DNA from: Actinomadura craniellae
GTDB taxonomy: Bacteria > Actinomycetota > Actinomycetes > Streptosporangiales > Streptosporangiaceae
Reading direction: 5' to 3'
DNA: 64,000 bases
Assembly: GCF_003289645.1 (NCBI RefSeq)
Contig: NZ_QLYX01000024.1
Location: 29,483 to 93,482, forward strand
Translations under genes and position numbers: made by a program
The notes under the pieces: generated by a model
What the model was told of the DNA's origin: nothing
Databases searched by the model: none
Seen by the model: the letters and a program-made list of their open reading frames with translations, nothing else
In this document: positions 1 through 8,366 of the stretch, piece by piece
How the letters are laid out: the number at the start of each line of letters is the position of its first letter
Position numbering within the stretch: the first letter of the stretch is position 1

Positions 1-188
1 GGGTCGACGGTGACCAGCACCGTGCGCTCACCGGGCACCACGTCGATCACCCCGTCGATGACACCGTCGATCACCCCGCCGGAGGGGTCGGCGGTGTCGG
101 CCAGCAGTGCCGCCCGCAGCCGGTGCGCGGTGGCCGGATCCCCGGTTTCCACCAGCAGCGCCGCGTCCCCGGCGCGCCGCACCCTCAC
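1..188 (-). CDS. pxpB: 5-oxoprolinase subunit B (PxpB/KipI family), 5' part only
   Basis: The reading frame gives VRVRRAGDAALLVETGD followed by a segment ending VVPGERTVLVTVD, the usual N-terminus of PxpB/KipI (allophanate hydrolase subunit 1-like) proteins. PxpB is one subunit of the ATP-dependent cytoplasmic enzyme that opens 5-oxoproline to glutamate. The gene runs off the left edge, so only about 62 codons are visible. The chosen start is a GTG 20 bp after the pxpA stop, because the family normally begins at this motif. Its position directly downstream of pxpA supports the call. Residues 40-51 contain a VIDG unit three times in a row, which most relatives have once as far as I recall. Confidence 0.75.
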   Translation of the reverse strand, partial: MRVRRAGDAALLVETGDPATAHRLRAALLADTADPSGGVIDGVIDGVIDVVPGERTVLVTVD

Positions 189-207
189 CGCCGGATCCGG
201 GTGCGGC

Positions 208-996
208 TCACGCCGGCCCGCCCGGGGAGGTGAAGGGCCGCAGGCGCACGTCCGCGGCGAGCAACGCGGCGCGGACGGCGCGGGCCAGTTCGACGGCGCC
301 GGGGGTGTCGCCGTGCACGCAGATCGACCGCACCTCCAGCGGCACCTCCACGCCGTCCGCGGCGGTGACCGAGCCGTCCACCGCCATCCGGACCGCGCGG
401 CGGGCCACGGCGCCGGGATCGTGGATCACGGCTCCGGGGGAGCGCCGGGACACCAGCGTCCCGTCGGCCGTATAGGCGCGGTCGGCGTACCCCTCCGGGA
501 CGACCGGCACCCGCTCGGCCTCCGTCCCGGGACCGGTGGCGGCGTGGACCGCCGAGCCGGGCAGGGCCAGGACCGGGAGCGCCGGGTCGTAGGCGGCGAC
601 GGCGGCGACCACGGCCCGCGCCTGCCCGGGGTCGCGTGCGATCCGGTTGTAGAGCGCGCCGTGCGGTTTGACGTAGCCCACCCGGCCGCCCTCGGCCCGG
701 GCGATGCCGTCGAGCGCGGCGATCTGGTAGAGCACTTCGGCGGTCAGCTCAGCCGGCGCGACGTCCATCTCCCGGCGGCCGAAACCGGCCAGGTCGCGGT
801 AGGAGACCTGGGCGCCGATCGCGACCCCGCGCTCGACCGCCGCGGCGCACACCCGACGCATGATCAGCGGGTCGCCCGCGTGGAAACCGCAGGCCACGTT
901 GGCGCTCGTCACCACGTCGAGCAGGGCGAGGTCGTCGCCGAGCCGCCAGACACCGAACCCCTCGCCCAGGTCGGCGTTAAGGTCGATCACGGTCAT
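208..996 (-). CDS. pxpA: 5-oxoprolinase subunit A (PxpA, LamB/YcsF family)
   Basis: 262 residues beginning MTVIDLNADLGEGFGVW, the diagnostic LamB/YcsF N-terminus (DLNADLGEGFG), followed by ANVACGFHAGDP, YVKPHGALYN and the C-terminal SICVHGDTPGAV motif. These mark the conserved metal/active-site pocket of PxpA, the subunit that with PxpB and PxpC hydrolyses 5-oxoproline using ATP in the cytoplasm. The length is normal for the family (about 250). A longer frame exists upstream but its residues do not resemble the family, and the ATG at 996 starts exactly at the conserved block. It is followed within 20 bp by pxpB, as expected for this operon. Confidence 0.93.
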   Translation of the reverse strand: MTVIDLNADLGEGFGVWRLGDDLALLDVVTSANVACGFHAGDPLIMRRVCAAAVERGVAIGAQVSYRDLAGFGRREMDVAPAELTAEVLYQIAALDGIARAEGGRVGYVKPHGALYNRIARDPGQARAVVAAVAAYDPALPVLALPGSAVHAATGPGTEAERVPVVPEGYADRAYTADGTLVSRRSPGAVIHDPGAVARRAVRMAVDGSVTAADGVEVPLEVRSICVHGDTPGAVELARAVRAALLAADVRLRPFTSPGGPA

Positions 997-1021
997 GGCC
1001 CCAGGTGTACCACCCGGCCGG

Positions 1022-1390
1022 TCAGACGCGCTCCTCGCGCAGGTCGTGGATCTCCGTTCGCGGGGCCCACGCCTGGTAGACGCCGCGGTCGAACGCCTCC
1101 AGCCCCAGCCGCTCGGCCACCGGTGCCTGGCCGCCGGTGTACTCGACCCGCACCCACTCCTCGTGCTCACCGAGCACCTGGAAGGGCTCGCCGCGCCAGG
1201 TGCACACCGTGCTCACGTACGTGAGGTGGTCGAGCTCCTCCGGCGGGACGAGCCGGACGTGGCGGCTCCGGGTCACCTCGTTGAAACCCTCGGCGGGGGA
1301 GGCGGTGTACAGCCGGATCCGCGGGCCGTCCGGGCTCGCCTCGTACTCGGTACCGCGCCAGCCTGCGTAGAAACCGTGCCGGATGCTCAT
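1022..1390 (-). CDS. Conserved hypothetical protein, partner of the upstream SseB-type gene
   Basis: 122 residues (MSIRHGFYAGWRGTEYEASP ... RTEIHDLREERV) that I cannot assign to a named family. The protein is soluble, rich in Trp, Tyr and charged residues, with no signal peptide or membrane segment. Motifs that look conserved are YAGWRGTEYEASP, CTWRGEPFQVLGEH and VYQAWAP. The ATG overlaps the stop of the upstream gene by 4 bp (ATGA), so the two are almost certainly translated together and may interact. An immunity or partner role next to a TY-Chap protein is possible, but nothing in the sequence proves it. Confidence 0.7.
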   Translation of the reverse strand: MSIRHGFYAGWRGTEYEASPDGPRIRLYTASPAEGFNEVTRSRHVRLVPPEELDHLTYVSTVCTWRGEPFQVLGEHEEWVRVEYTGGQAPVAERLGLEAFDRGVYQAWAPRTEIHDLREERV

Positions 1391-3069
1391 CGCTTCTCCC
1401 CGGGCCGGACCCAGGCCTGGACGTCGGCGTCGTACGCCGCCACGAACCGCTCGCCGAACCTGGTGATCTGGTACATCTCGGCGCCGTGCGGCAGGCGCTG
1501 ACTGTCGATCTTGAATTCGGGGATCGGGGCGCCGTCCCCCGGCGCGTAACCCGTCCCCGGGAAGGGCGGCTTCTCGATCACCCAGCCCTCCGGAATGGCC
1601 CGCATCGACGCCTCGTCCACCCCACCGTACGGCGTCTTGAACAGGGCCCGTTTCACCGCGGGCCAGCGGATCACGTGGATCGCCTCGTCGAGGATGGAGA
1701 ACGGCGAGCCCTCGTAGGTCAGGCCGAGCTCGCGGACCAGCCGTTCGGGGTTGGTCAGCTCGGCGACGTCCTGCACCCGGTGCACGTAGCCGGCGACCCG
1801 GTCGTAGCCGCCCTCCAGGTAGTGCGGCACCTGCGCGGGCGGGACGGGCTTCTGCATGATCGTGGTGGCCGGGGCGGGCGGCGGCTGCGGGGCGGGGGCG
1901 GGCCCGGAACCGGGCCGGGTGGTGGCCTGCCGGCGCCCGCCGGAGCCGGACCGGGCCAGCCGCTCGATGGTCCCCGCGTCGATGTAGGCGGCGCTGGGCA
2001 GGCCGGCGTTGACCGCCAGCTCCCACTCGGGCCGGGGCCAGCTCCGCGCCAGCTCGGGGAACGTGGTCTGCCGGAAATGCGTCGCCTGGCCGCGCAGCGA
2101 CCGCTCCATCGCCTCGGGCGAGGTGAAGGCCAGGACGTAGGTCCCGTCGTTGAACGTGGCGGTGGCGTACCGGGTGGTCCCGTCGGACGCGCCGGTGGGC
2201 AGCGGCACGTACAGGTCGTTGTCGAGCAGTACCCGGAAGTAGCCGTGCTGGTCGCCGCGCTCCTTGGCCTCCATGAGCAGTTTCTCCACCGTCTCGGCGG
2301 GCGGAGCGGCCGGAACGGGGTTCGGAACCGGCTGCGGCTGCGGCCGGGGCGGGACGGTGGCCGCGGGCCGGGGCTGCGGCGGAACCGCGGCGGCGGGTTG
2401 CGGCCGGGGCTGCGGCGGAACTGCGACGGCGGGTTGCGGCTGGGGCTGCGGCGGGACCGCGGCCGCGGGCCGGCGTTGGGGCTGGGGCGGAACCGTGGCC
2501 GCGGGCTGTGACCGCGGCCGGGGCGCGACCGGGGGCGCGGGCTCGGCGGGGACCGCTCCGGCGGCGCTCTCCTGCCGGAGCGGCTCGGGCTCGGGCGGGT
2601 GCTCGGCCAGCAGCGACTCGTCCACCGGGCGCAGACCCAGGTCGGGCAGGGACAGCGAGCCGCCGTCGGGCCCGTTCTGGTTGGCTTCGTAGACCAGCTC
2701 CGTGAGCGAGCGCACCCGGTACACCTCATGCAGCGCGCTCACCATCTGGCCGGCCAGATGGGCGCACTCCCGGGAGTGCTCGGCGGTGAAGTCCTCGGGA
2801 TCGACGGGCAGCGGTACCTGCCGCCACCAGTTTTCCCGGTTGCGGCCGTCGGGGGCGTGCCAGCCGAGTCCTTCCAGCCGCTGTTCCTGCCGCTGTGTCA
2901 TCGGCTCCGGGAGGAACGTGTTGCTGACCGCCTCGGCGTCCAGCGCGTTCGCGTACCGCATCGCCTGGACGTAGGGGAACCCGCCGACCCCCTGGACGAT
3001 CAGGAACGAGTTGTCCGGCAGGCGCATCAGCTCACGGGTCAGCCGCTTGGCGAGTTCTTGCCAGTCCAC
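1387..3069 (-). CDS. TY-Chap/SseB-type multidomain protein with proline-rich linker
   Basis: 560 residues. Residues 1-155 resemble the actinobacterial TY-Chap (YbjN/type III chaperone-like) domain: VDWQELAKRLTREL, AVSNTFLP and ENWWRQVPLP are shared with the next gene upstream. Residues 190-265 form a linker with repeated PPQPxP-AAAV units. Residues 275-380 look like an SseB N-terminal domain (GYFRVLLDNDLYVPLP ... GTYVLAFTSPEAM). A second proline-rich spacer leads to a C-terminal domain of about 130 residues (VPHYLEGGYDRVAGYVHR ... EFKIDSQRLPHGAEMYQITRFG) that I do not recognise. The GTG at 3069 is chosen because it has GGGAG upstream and aligns with the paralogue's start. Such chaperones are described near polymorphic toxin/secretion loci, but no toxin is visible here. 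Confidence 0.75.
   Translation of the reverse strand: MDWQELAKRLTRELMRLPDNSFLIVQGVGGFPYVQAMRYANALDAEAVSNTFLPEPMTQRQEQRLEGLGWHAPDGRNRENWWRQVPLPVDPEDFTAEHSRECAHLAGQMVSALHEVYRVRSLTELVYEANQNGPDGGSLSLPDLGLRPVDESLLAEHPPEPEPLRQESAAGAVPAEPAPPVAPRPRSQPAATVPPQPQRRPAAAVPPQPQPQPAVAVPPQPRPQPAAAVPPQPRPAATVPPRPQPQPVPNPVPAAPPAETVEKLLMEAKERGDQHGYFRVLLDNDLYVPLPTGASDGTTRYATATFNDGTYVLAFTSPEAMERSLRGQATHFRQTTFPELARSWPRPEWELAVNAGLPSAAYIDAGTIERLARSGSGGRRQATTRPGSGPAPAPQPPPAPATTIMQKPVPPAQVPHYLEGGYDRVAGYVHRVQDVAELTNPERLVRELGLTYEGSPFSILDEAIHVIRWPAVKRALFKTPYGGVDEASMRAIPEGWVIEKPPFPGTGYAPGDGAPIPEFKIDSQRLPHGAEMYQITRFGERFVAAYDADVQAWVRPGEKR
2316..2515 (-). repeat. Proline-rich in-frame coding repeat (PPQPxP-AAAV units)
   Basis: About five degenerate copies of a unit encoding VPPQPxPxPAAA lie in tandem inside the SseB-type gene. 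On the forward strand this reads as alternating blocks of gcggcggg and ggctgcggc. It is probably an extended linker between the TY-Chap-like and SseB-like domains and a likely site of length variation by slippage. Confidence 0.75.
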
Positions 3070-3118
3070 TCGGTTCAACTCCCGCAAACGTTGTCGTTGG
3101 GCGGAAACGGTAGCGCGG

Positions 3119-4375
3119 TCAGTCGGCCTGCCGGTCAGAGGACGGGTCAGGGGGCCCACCGGGCGAGGCCCGCCGGCCGTCGGGTTGCACGGGAGTCCAG
3201 GTCCCGGTCACCGGGTCGTAGACGGCGACCGGCAGTTCCTGGCCGTACCGCCACAGCCGGGTGCCCGGGGGCACCTGGAGCGGCGGGACGGCCGGCCGGG
3301 ACGGCTCCGGCGGTGGCACGGGCTCGGGCGTGGTCACCACGGCGTCCACGGTGGCGGCCTGCGCGGCGGTGCGGAGCTGGGCGTCCAGCCGGGCGACCGT
3401 GACCGAGTCGAGGTGGACTTCGCTGGGCAGCCCGGGGTTGACCGCGAGTGACCAGGAGGGGTCGGGCCAGGCGGCGGCGAGCTCGCCGATGCTCGTCCGG
3501 CGGGGTGGGGCGGCCTGCGCGCCCAGCGCGCGGACCAGCGACAGGGGCGAGGTGAACACCACGACGTAGGTGCCGCCGCCGATCACCGTGGTGGGGAGCG
3601 CCCGGTCGCCGCCGGGGGGAAGGGCCAGCTCGGCGCCGGCCAGCAGGTCGAAGTAGGTGGTGTGGTCGCCGCGCCGCTTGGCGTCGGCCAGCCGGGCCTC
3701 CAGGCCGTCCTCGGCGGGTGCCGGCGGGACCGGAGCGGGAACGGGGGAGCCGGGCGGGGGACCGGTGGGTGCGGCCAGGTACGGCTCGGGCACGGCGCTC
3801 GGTTCCCGCGACAGCGGGGTGCCGTTGGGCTGGTGCGGCTCGGGGGCGTCCGCCCGGTCCCGCGACAGCCGCGTCCCGTTGGGCTGGTGCGGTTCCGGGC
3901 CGGGCGGTGTCGGCGCGGCCCGGCGCTCGGTCACCCTGCTCGGGTCGGCGACCGGGATCCCGAGGTCGGTCAGTTCGATCAGCCCGTTGCCGTGCCGGCG
4001 GAGCGCCTCGTGCAGCAGGTCGGCCGGTCGCCGCACGCCCTGCACGTCGCGGAGCGCGGTCACCATCATGTCGGCCAGCCGGGCGTGGTCGGCGGCGGTG
4101 GCGAACGGCGGCAGATCGGTCCACCAGTTGCGCGGCGACGGGTCGCCGGGCGGGCGCCAGCCGGCCTCGGCCATGACCTCCTCGTCGGCGGGCTTGAGCA
4201 GCAGCGGATCGGAGAGGAAGTGGTTGCTCACGGCCTCGGCGTAGAGCCGTTCGGGCTCGCGCACGGCTTGGACGTAGTGGCGGTCTTCGTCGCGTTCGCG
4301 CACGATCAGGATGGTGTCGTGCTCGAGACCCGCCAGTTCACGGCCGAGGCGTACGGCGAACTCGGACCACTCCAA
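3119..4375 (-). CDS. TY-Chap/SseB domain protein
   Basis: About 418 residues and a paralogue of the following gene (49 bp gap). The N-terminal 150 residues (LEWSEFAVRLGRELAGLEHDT ... AVSNHFLSDP ... RNWWTDLPPF ... LIELTDLGIPV) match the TY-Chap-like module. A low-complexity linker carries two copies of EPHQPNGT-LSR. Residues 205-320 are SseB-like (TTYFDLLAGAELALPPGG ... GTYVVVFTSPLSLVRALG). The C-terminus ends TRLWRYGQELPVAVYDPVTGTW, a short module often seen at the end of such proteins. An AAGGAG at 4384-4389 overlaps a possible GTG start, so a TTG 8 bases further in, which aligns with the paralogue's GTG, is preferred; 4378 and 4384 are alternatives. Confidence 0.75.
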   Translation of the reverse strand: MEWSEFAVRLGRELAGLEHDTILIVRERDEDRHYVQAVREPERLYAEAVSNHFLSDPLLLKPADEEVMAEAGWRPPGDPSPRNWWTDLPPFATAADHARLADMMVTALRDVQGVRRPADLLHEALRRHGNGLIELTDLGIPVADPSRVTERRAAPTPPGPEPHQPNGTRLSRDRADAPEPHQPNGTPLSREPSAVPEPYLAAPTGPPPGSPVPAPVPPAPAEDGLEARLADAKRRGDHTTYFDLLAGAELALPPGGDRALPTTVIGGGTYVVVFTSPLSLVRALGAQAAPPRRTSIGELAAAWPDPSWSLAVNPGLPSEVHLDSVTVARLDAQLRTAAQAATVDAVVTTPEPVPPPEPSRPAVPPLQVPPGTRLWRYGQELPVAVYDPVTGTWTPVQPDGRRASPGGPPDPSSDRQAD

Positions 4376-4554
4376 CAAGATCACTCCTTACCGGCGTCGG
4401 TCACCGACCCGCCTCGACCCGGAACGGGGATCCGCCGGGCGATGACCGCGTCATCTCCATCGTCTTCGCGGTCACGTCTCCGGGGAGCGGCCTCACCCCG
4501 AAGGTCCGATAATCGCGGTCTCCGGGGGCTGTGGCAAACGGCGCCCCCTGGCTC

Positions 4555-6123
4555 TCACTCCGGCGGCGGCCCGTGGCGCAGCGCCCGCAGCGCTGCCCGG
4601 AGGGCGACCGGATCCTTCCCGTACTGGTCGACCGCCTCGATCAGCCGGTGCAGGATCTCATGGCGCTCGTATCCCACGTCCAGCAGCGCCTGGGCGGTGT
4701 CCCACAGCTGCGGGGGATCGCCGGCCCACAGCCGCGCGGCGAGCCGTTCGTGCGCGGCCAGGTGTGCCTCGCTCGCGCCGGGGTGCTCGAACTCCAGCAT
4801 GATCCGCCGGTCGGCGGGATCGGCCGGATCGAGGGTGGAGAGGTCGACCGAGCCGTGCCGTCCGCTCAGGAAGGGCAGCGCGAACGCCCGCCGCGGCAGT
4901 GCCTCGAGCTCGCCGTCGGGCAGCAGCCGGTCGACCAGCTCGCGCTCCAGGCCGAAGGTGGTCGGATGGCGGTAGGCCTCGGCGAACTTGCCGGTGGCGT
5001 CCCACAGCGCGTCCAGGGTCGCCCGGATGGCCCGCTCGGGCAGCCCGATGCGCCGGCCGGCCCAGCGCACCCAGGCGGCGAGCACGTGCGGCATGGCTTC
5101 CTGCTCCGCGGGTGACAGGAGGACCTTGCGCGGCAGCCAGTCGAGCATGAAGAGCTCGCACTTGGTCGGGCTGACGCGCAGCGGCCGGCCGAAGTCGTAG
5201 GTGCAGCCGTAGTCGATGATGCGGTCGACGCACCGGCCGGCCGAGGTGAGGTCCGACAGTTCCTCGGCCTCGGCGGAGGCCAGGAACTGGGCGGCCATGG
5301 TGGCCCGCTGGTCACTGCTGTACATCGGCGGCTGGGGACGGCGCCCGCCTGGCGGTAGCGTCCGCACCCGGGCCCGCAGGAACGCGTGGTAGGAGCCGAA
5401 GGACTTGTCGACCGGCGGGTCGTGCATCTGGGCGGTGATCGCCAGAGCGGCCTCCAGGATGGCCCGGGCCGTTCTCGGGTCGAGCGGCCCGAACGTGGCC
5501 AGCGGATTCTCGGTGTTCTCCCGCCGGCAGTGCGCGAGCAGTTTGTCGACCTTGGAGGACACCCACGCGTCCCGGACCATGCCGCTGGTCGGGGGACGGC
5601 CCATGGGACGGGGCGCGCCGCCGCGGTTGTGGTCGACCGTCACGACGAGGGCGTGCAGATCGGTGTCCCCGTAGGTATAGGTGCAGATGATCGTGTCCTG
5701 GTCGCCGTAGACGTCGCGGGAGAGGTAGCACCCGGACAGGGCGGCCATGCCGATCCGGTCGGCCCAGCCGGGGCGCGCCACGCCGCGGTCCATCAGTTCC
5801 AGGGCGGCCTGCTCGGCCAGCGTGGCCTGCCGGGCGGTGCCGAGGTAGGCCATGCCGGTCAGCAGTGCCAGTGCCGCCGGGGTGCCGGCCTTGGCCGCAT
5901 GGCCGGCCAGCGGCTCGCCGATGAGTTCGTCGACGTCGCCGTTGTCGAGCCGCTGCCCCCACCAGGAGCCGAAGATCTCGCTGACCATCAACTCGGCGTC
6001 CAGCGGGCTGCGTACCGCGAGTAGTTCCCGGGCGTGCCGGAGCATGCCGTCGAAGATCGCGAAGAGCTCGTCCGAGGGCGGGCGGCCGCTTCCCGGGGGA
6101 TGGCGGCGGCTGCGGGGACTCAC
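4555..6123 (-). CDS. Hypothetical 522-residue protein, DUF1841-like C-terminus
   Basis: A large soluble protein without signal peptide or membrane spans. The N-terminal half is helical and Leu/Ala rich (DELFAIFDGMLRHARELL, TPAALALLTGMAYLGTARQ), with a short β-rich module IICTYTYGDTDLHALVVTVDHN near residues 145-165. The C-terminus, VGYERHEILHRLIEAV, recalls the DUF1841 ending. I recognise no catalytic motif. Start: a GTG at 6123 with GAAGG upstream; a TTG immediately before it is also possible. It is 179 bp downstream of the TY-Chap gene start and on the same strand, but there is no clear evidence of an operon. Confidence 0.7.
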   Translation of the reverse strand: MSPRSRRHPPGSGRPPSDELFAIFDGMLRHARELLAVRSPLDAELMVSEIFGSWWGQRLDNGDVDELIGEPLAGHAAKAGTPAALALLTGMAYLGTARQATLAEQAALELMDRGVARPGWADRIGMAALSGCYLSRDVYGDQDTIICTYTYGDTDLHALVVTVDHNRGGAPRPMGRPPTSGMVRDAWVSSKVDKLLAHCRRENTENPLATFGPLDPRTARAILEAALAITAQMHDPPVDKSFGSYHAFLRARVRTLPPGGRRPQPPMYSSDQRATMAAQFLASAEAEELSDLTSAGRCVDRIIDYGCTYDFGRPLRVSPTKCELFMLDWLPRKVLLSPAEQEAMPHVLAAWVRWAGRRIGLPERAIRATLDALWDATGKFAEAYRHPTTFGLERELVDRLLPDGELEALPRRAFALPFLSGRHGSVDLSTLDPADPADRRIMLEFEHPGASEAHLAAHERLAARLWAGDPPQLWDTAQALLDVGYERHEILHRLIEAVDQYGKDPVALRAALRALRHGPPPE

Positions 6124-6303
6124 CAACTCACCTTCTCAGACGCACCCCCGGCGCTGAGCCGGAACGTCACCGCGACGGAGCGGACCCGTGCCGGGAACGT
6201 CCGTACGGAAGCACCGTTCATGTTCGAAGAGTCACCCTACCGCGCCGGGGAACCCTGACCGGGACCGAACTCGATGATCGAGAACGGCCACGTACACGGT
6301 ATG

Positions 6304-6555
6304 TCAGAAGCGACCGCGGGAGCGCACCGGCCGCCCGGACGGCGGCCGCGACTTGATCATTCCGGTCAGGTGTTCGCGCGCCACCCGCTCGATGATTTCG
6401 GGCGTCGGATCGAGGCCCAGATGGGTGACGCAGGCTTCCACGTCGGCAACGCAACGTTCCACGGTGGCCGGCGGAATCGGGACGAACTCGGCGGCCAACC
6501 GCTGGGCCGTCGCGTCGTGCGACGATGATGAGCGTCCGGCCAGTGCAGGCACCAT
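6304..6555 (-). CDS. Small three-helix-bundle dimerization-type protein
   Basis: 83 residues: MVPALAGRSSSSHDATAQRLAAEF ... VERCVADVEACVTHLGLDPTPEIIERVAREHL. This matches the small actinobacterial proteins annotated as three-helix bundle dimerization domain proteins, in which RLAxEF, VxxxVxxxxxCVxHLG and VERxAREHL are characteristic. The family's role is unknown. An ATG at 6555 with GGAGG eight bases upstream is preferred over the GTG five codons earlier. It is a single gene with non-coding DNA on both sides. The function is not stated by the sequence. Confidence 0.75.
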   Translation of the reverse strand: MVPALAGRSSSSHDATAQRLAAEFVPIPPATVERCVADVEACVTHLGLDPTPEIIERVAREHLTGMIKSRPPSGRPVRSRGRF

Positions 6556-6684
6556 GTGCAGACCCTCCACACGCAGGTTTGATCAGGAGGAAGAACCGAA
6601 ATCGGTCCAATTCCCCCGAAAACCCATTCCAGCGCGTTCGCCGGGAGAGTCAAGGGCCCAGCGGCCGGTATCGGCCGGCTTAAC

Positions 6685-7278
6685 CTAGTGTTTTCGTACC
6701 GCATCCCAGGCGGGGTGGTGCCGTGCCGCCCACCGGGCGTCGACGGTCCCGGTCGTGATCCCCGCCAGCGCGCCCCGATCGCGCATCGCGAACCACAGGT
6801 GCCCCAGGAACATCACCAGGATCGCGATCGTCAGCCAGTCGTGGACGAACGTGGCCCCGGTCCGCAGCCGGTCCGGCCACGGCCCCGGCCAGGTGAGCAT
6901 CACGCCGGTGCCGAACATCACCAGGATCGCCCCGGCGACGAAGGCCGCGTTCAGCTTCTGCCCCGCGTTGAACTTGCCCGGCGCGGCCGGCCGGCCGCGC
7001 AGCCAGTCGCGGTCGCGCCGGCCGAAGCGGTTCAGCAGCCGCACGTCCTCCCGGAAGGCCCGGGACGCCCAGCCGAGCAGCACGGGCAGCGGCAGCGCCA
7101 GCCCCGCCACCACGTGCAGCGTCTTGATCGGCCCGCGCCGGCCGACCGCCGCCGCGATTTCGGGGACGTACAGGCAGGCCGCGGTGACCAGACAGATGAT
7201 CATCAGCGCCGCGGTCGCGTGGTGCACCGCCAGTTCGGCCCGGGTGAACCGGCGCAGCCGCCGCTCAGGTCGCTTCAT
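6685..7278 (-). CDS. Membrane cytochrome b (b561/formate dehydrogenase-γ-like)
   Basis: 197 residues with four predicted membrane helices (about 20-42, 54-74, 110-130 and 146-165). Candidate haem-binding histidines lie in the helices: HH at 19-20, H54 (TLHVVAGLALPLP), H147 (FVHDWLTI) and H161 (LGHLWFA). This fits the di-haem cytochrome b561/FdnI superfamily, which passes electrons between a periplasmic or exported oxidoreductase and the quinone pool. The start overlaps the end of the molybdopterin gene by 14 bp, so the pair is translationally coupled and this is the probable membrane partner of that enzyme. Confidence 0.85.
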   Translation of the reverse strand: MKRPERRLRRFTRAELAVHHATAALMIICLVTAACLYVPEIAAAVGRRGPIKTLHVVAGLALPLPVLLGWASRAFREDVRLLNRFGRRDRDWLRGRPAAPGKFNAGQKLNAAFVAGAILVMFGTGVMLTWPGPWPDRLRTGATFVHDWLTIAILVMFLGHLWFAMRDRGALAGITTGTVDARWAARHHPAWDAVRKH

Positions 7279-7969
7279 CGCTGCGCCCGTTCGACCGCCC
7301 CACCCACGCGTCGACGTCGTAGCCGCGCCGTTCCCAGTAGCCCGGCACGACCCGCCGGGTCAGCTCGATGCCGCCCAGCCACTTGAGCGACTTGTACCCG
7401 TACATGGGGGCGACGTAGAGCCGCACCGGCCCGCCGTGGTCGTGCGTCACCGGCTTACCCAGCATCTCGGTGGCCACCAGCACGTCGCGGCGGCGCGCCT
7501 GGGACAGCGTCAGCGACTCGGTGTACTCGCCGTCGAACGAGCGGAACCGGACCGCGGTCGCCCCGTCGGCCACCCCGACCGCGTCCAGCAGGTCGGGCAG
7601 CGCGACGCCGGCCCAGGCGACGTCCTCCACCCGCCAGCCGGTCACGCACTGGAAGTCCCGGGTCAGCCGGGTCTGCGGCAGCGCCCGGAGGTCGGCCAGG
7701 GTGAACGTGCGGGGCCGCTCCGCCAGCCCGCCCACCGTCAGCCGGTAGTCGCGCTCGCCGCGCGGCGGCACGTCGCCTACCACGGAGTAGTAACGGAATC
7801 CGCCCGCCGCCGGGATGATCCCGCCGATCGGGGCGAGCGCCCGGTTCACCTGACTTTGCAGGCCGGCGCCCACCGCCACCCCGGCCGCCCCCAGGCCGAG
7901 CATGCCGAGGACGATCCGCCGCCCCACCGGGGCGCCGGAGCCGTCGGCCTCGATGTCGTCGCTGGTCAC
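7265..7969 (-). CDS. Exported molybdopterin-dependent oxidoreductase (sulfite oxidase fold)
   Basis: 234 residues. The N-terminus GRRIVLGMLGLGAAGVAVGAG looks like a Tat-type signal or membrane anchor, although the twin-arginine context (GRRIVLG) is minimal. The core YRLTVGGLAERPRTFTLADLRALPQT ... FQCVTGW ... GGPVRLYVAPMYGYKSLKWLGGIEL is the sulfite oxidase/MsrP-type Moco fold, with C108 in FQCVTGW as the expected molybdenum ligand. It lacks the C-terminal dimerization domain of true sulfite oxidases. The natural substrate is unknown; a sulfoxide or related S/N-oxide is plausible. Coupling with the cytochrome b gene suggests a quinone-linked envelope enzyme. Confidence 0.85.
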   Translation of the reverse strand: MTSDDIEADGSGAPVGRRIVLGMLGLGAAGVAVGAGLQSQVNRALAPIGGIIPAAGGFRYYSVVGDVPPRGERDYRLTVGGLAERPRTFTLADLRALPQTRLTRDFQCVTGWRVEDVAWAGVALPDLLDAVGVADGATAVRFRSFDGEYTESLTLSQARRRDVLVATEMLGKPVTHDHGGPVRLYVAPMYGYKSLKWLGGIELTRRVVPGYWERRGYDVDAWVGRSNGRSDEAT

Positions 7970-8366
7970 CTTGACAGTGGAACATCCGGCACGCGCGCCG
8001 GCCAGACCCTTGCCGCGGGCGTAAGCGTTCCGTCATATCTGTGACGCCCGGCACGGAACGGCCGTTCTTTGCCGGACCCAGCCCCCGTTCCGGCCGTGGA
8101 GCGCCTATCATCGACTACTTGCTGGGTGAATTTTGCAGTTCCGTCGCCCGGCGTTCCGCCCCGCGGCGGAGCGATCCAGGTCGCCGCGGGTCTGACCGAT
8201 AAGGATGCCGTTCGGGACTTCCGCCGGCGACGAACCATCGGGATGATGAAGACCTGATTTCGACCGGTGTTGTGATGGAGGCGGGAGCGCTAGCCTGCTC
8301 CCATTCACCTACAGTGATGCACATCTGTCTCGCCGTACAGGCCCACCCGCGACGGAGGTGTCGAGG
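7970..8366. other. Divergent intergenic region between Moco oxidoreductase and PAS/PP2C genes
   Basis: 397 bp without a convincing gene; the short frames in it lack ribosome sites and recognisable sequence. It must hold promoters for both flanking genes. A perfect 6-bp inverted repeat GGGAGC/GCTCCC (8283-8302, 8-nt loop) lies about 65 bp before the phosphatase start and could be an operator or part of the leader. I see no clear -35/-10 pair. Confidence 0.5.

Noticed and set aside
208..1224. Long open frames on the plus strand across the pxp genes.
   Set aside because: They are the antisense of pxpA, pxpB and neighbours, a usual by-product of high G+C, and encode no recognisable protein.
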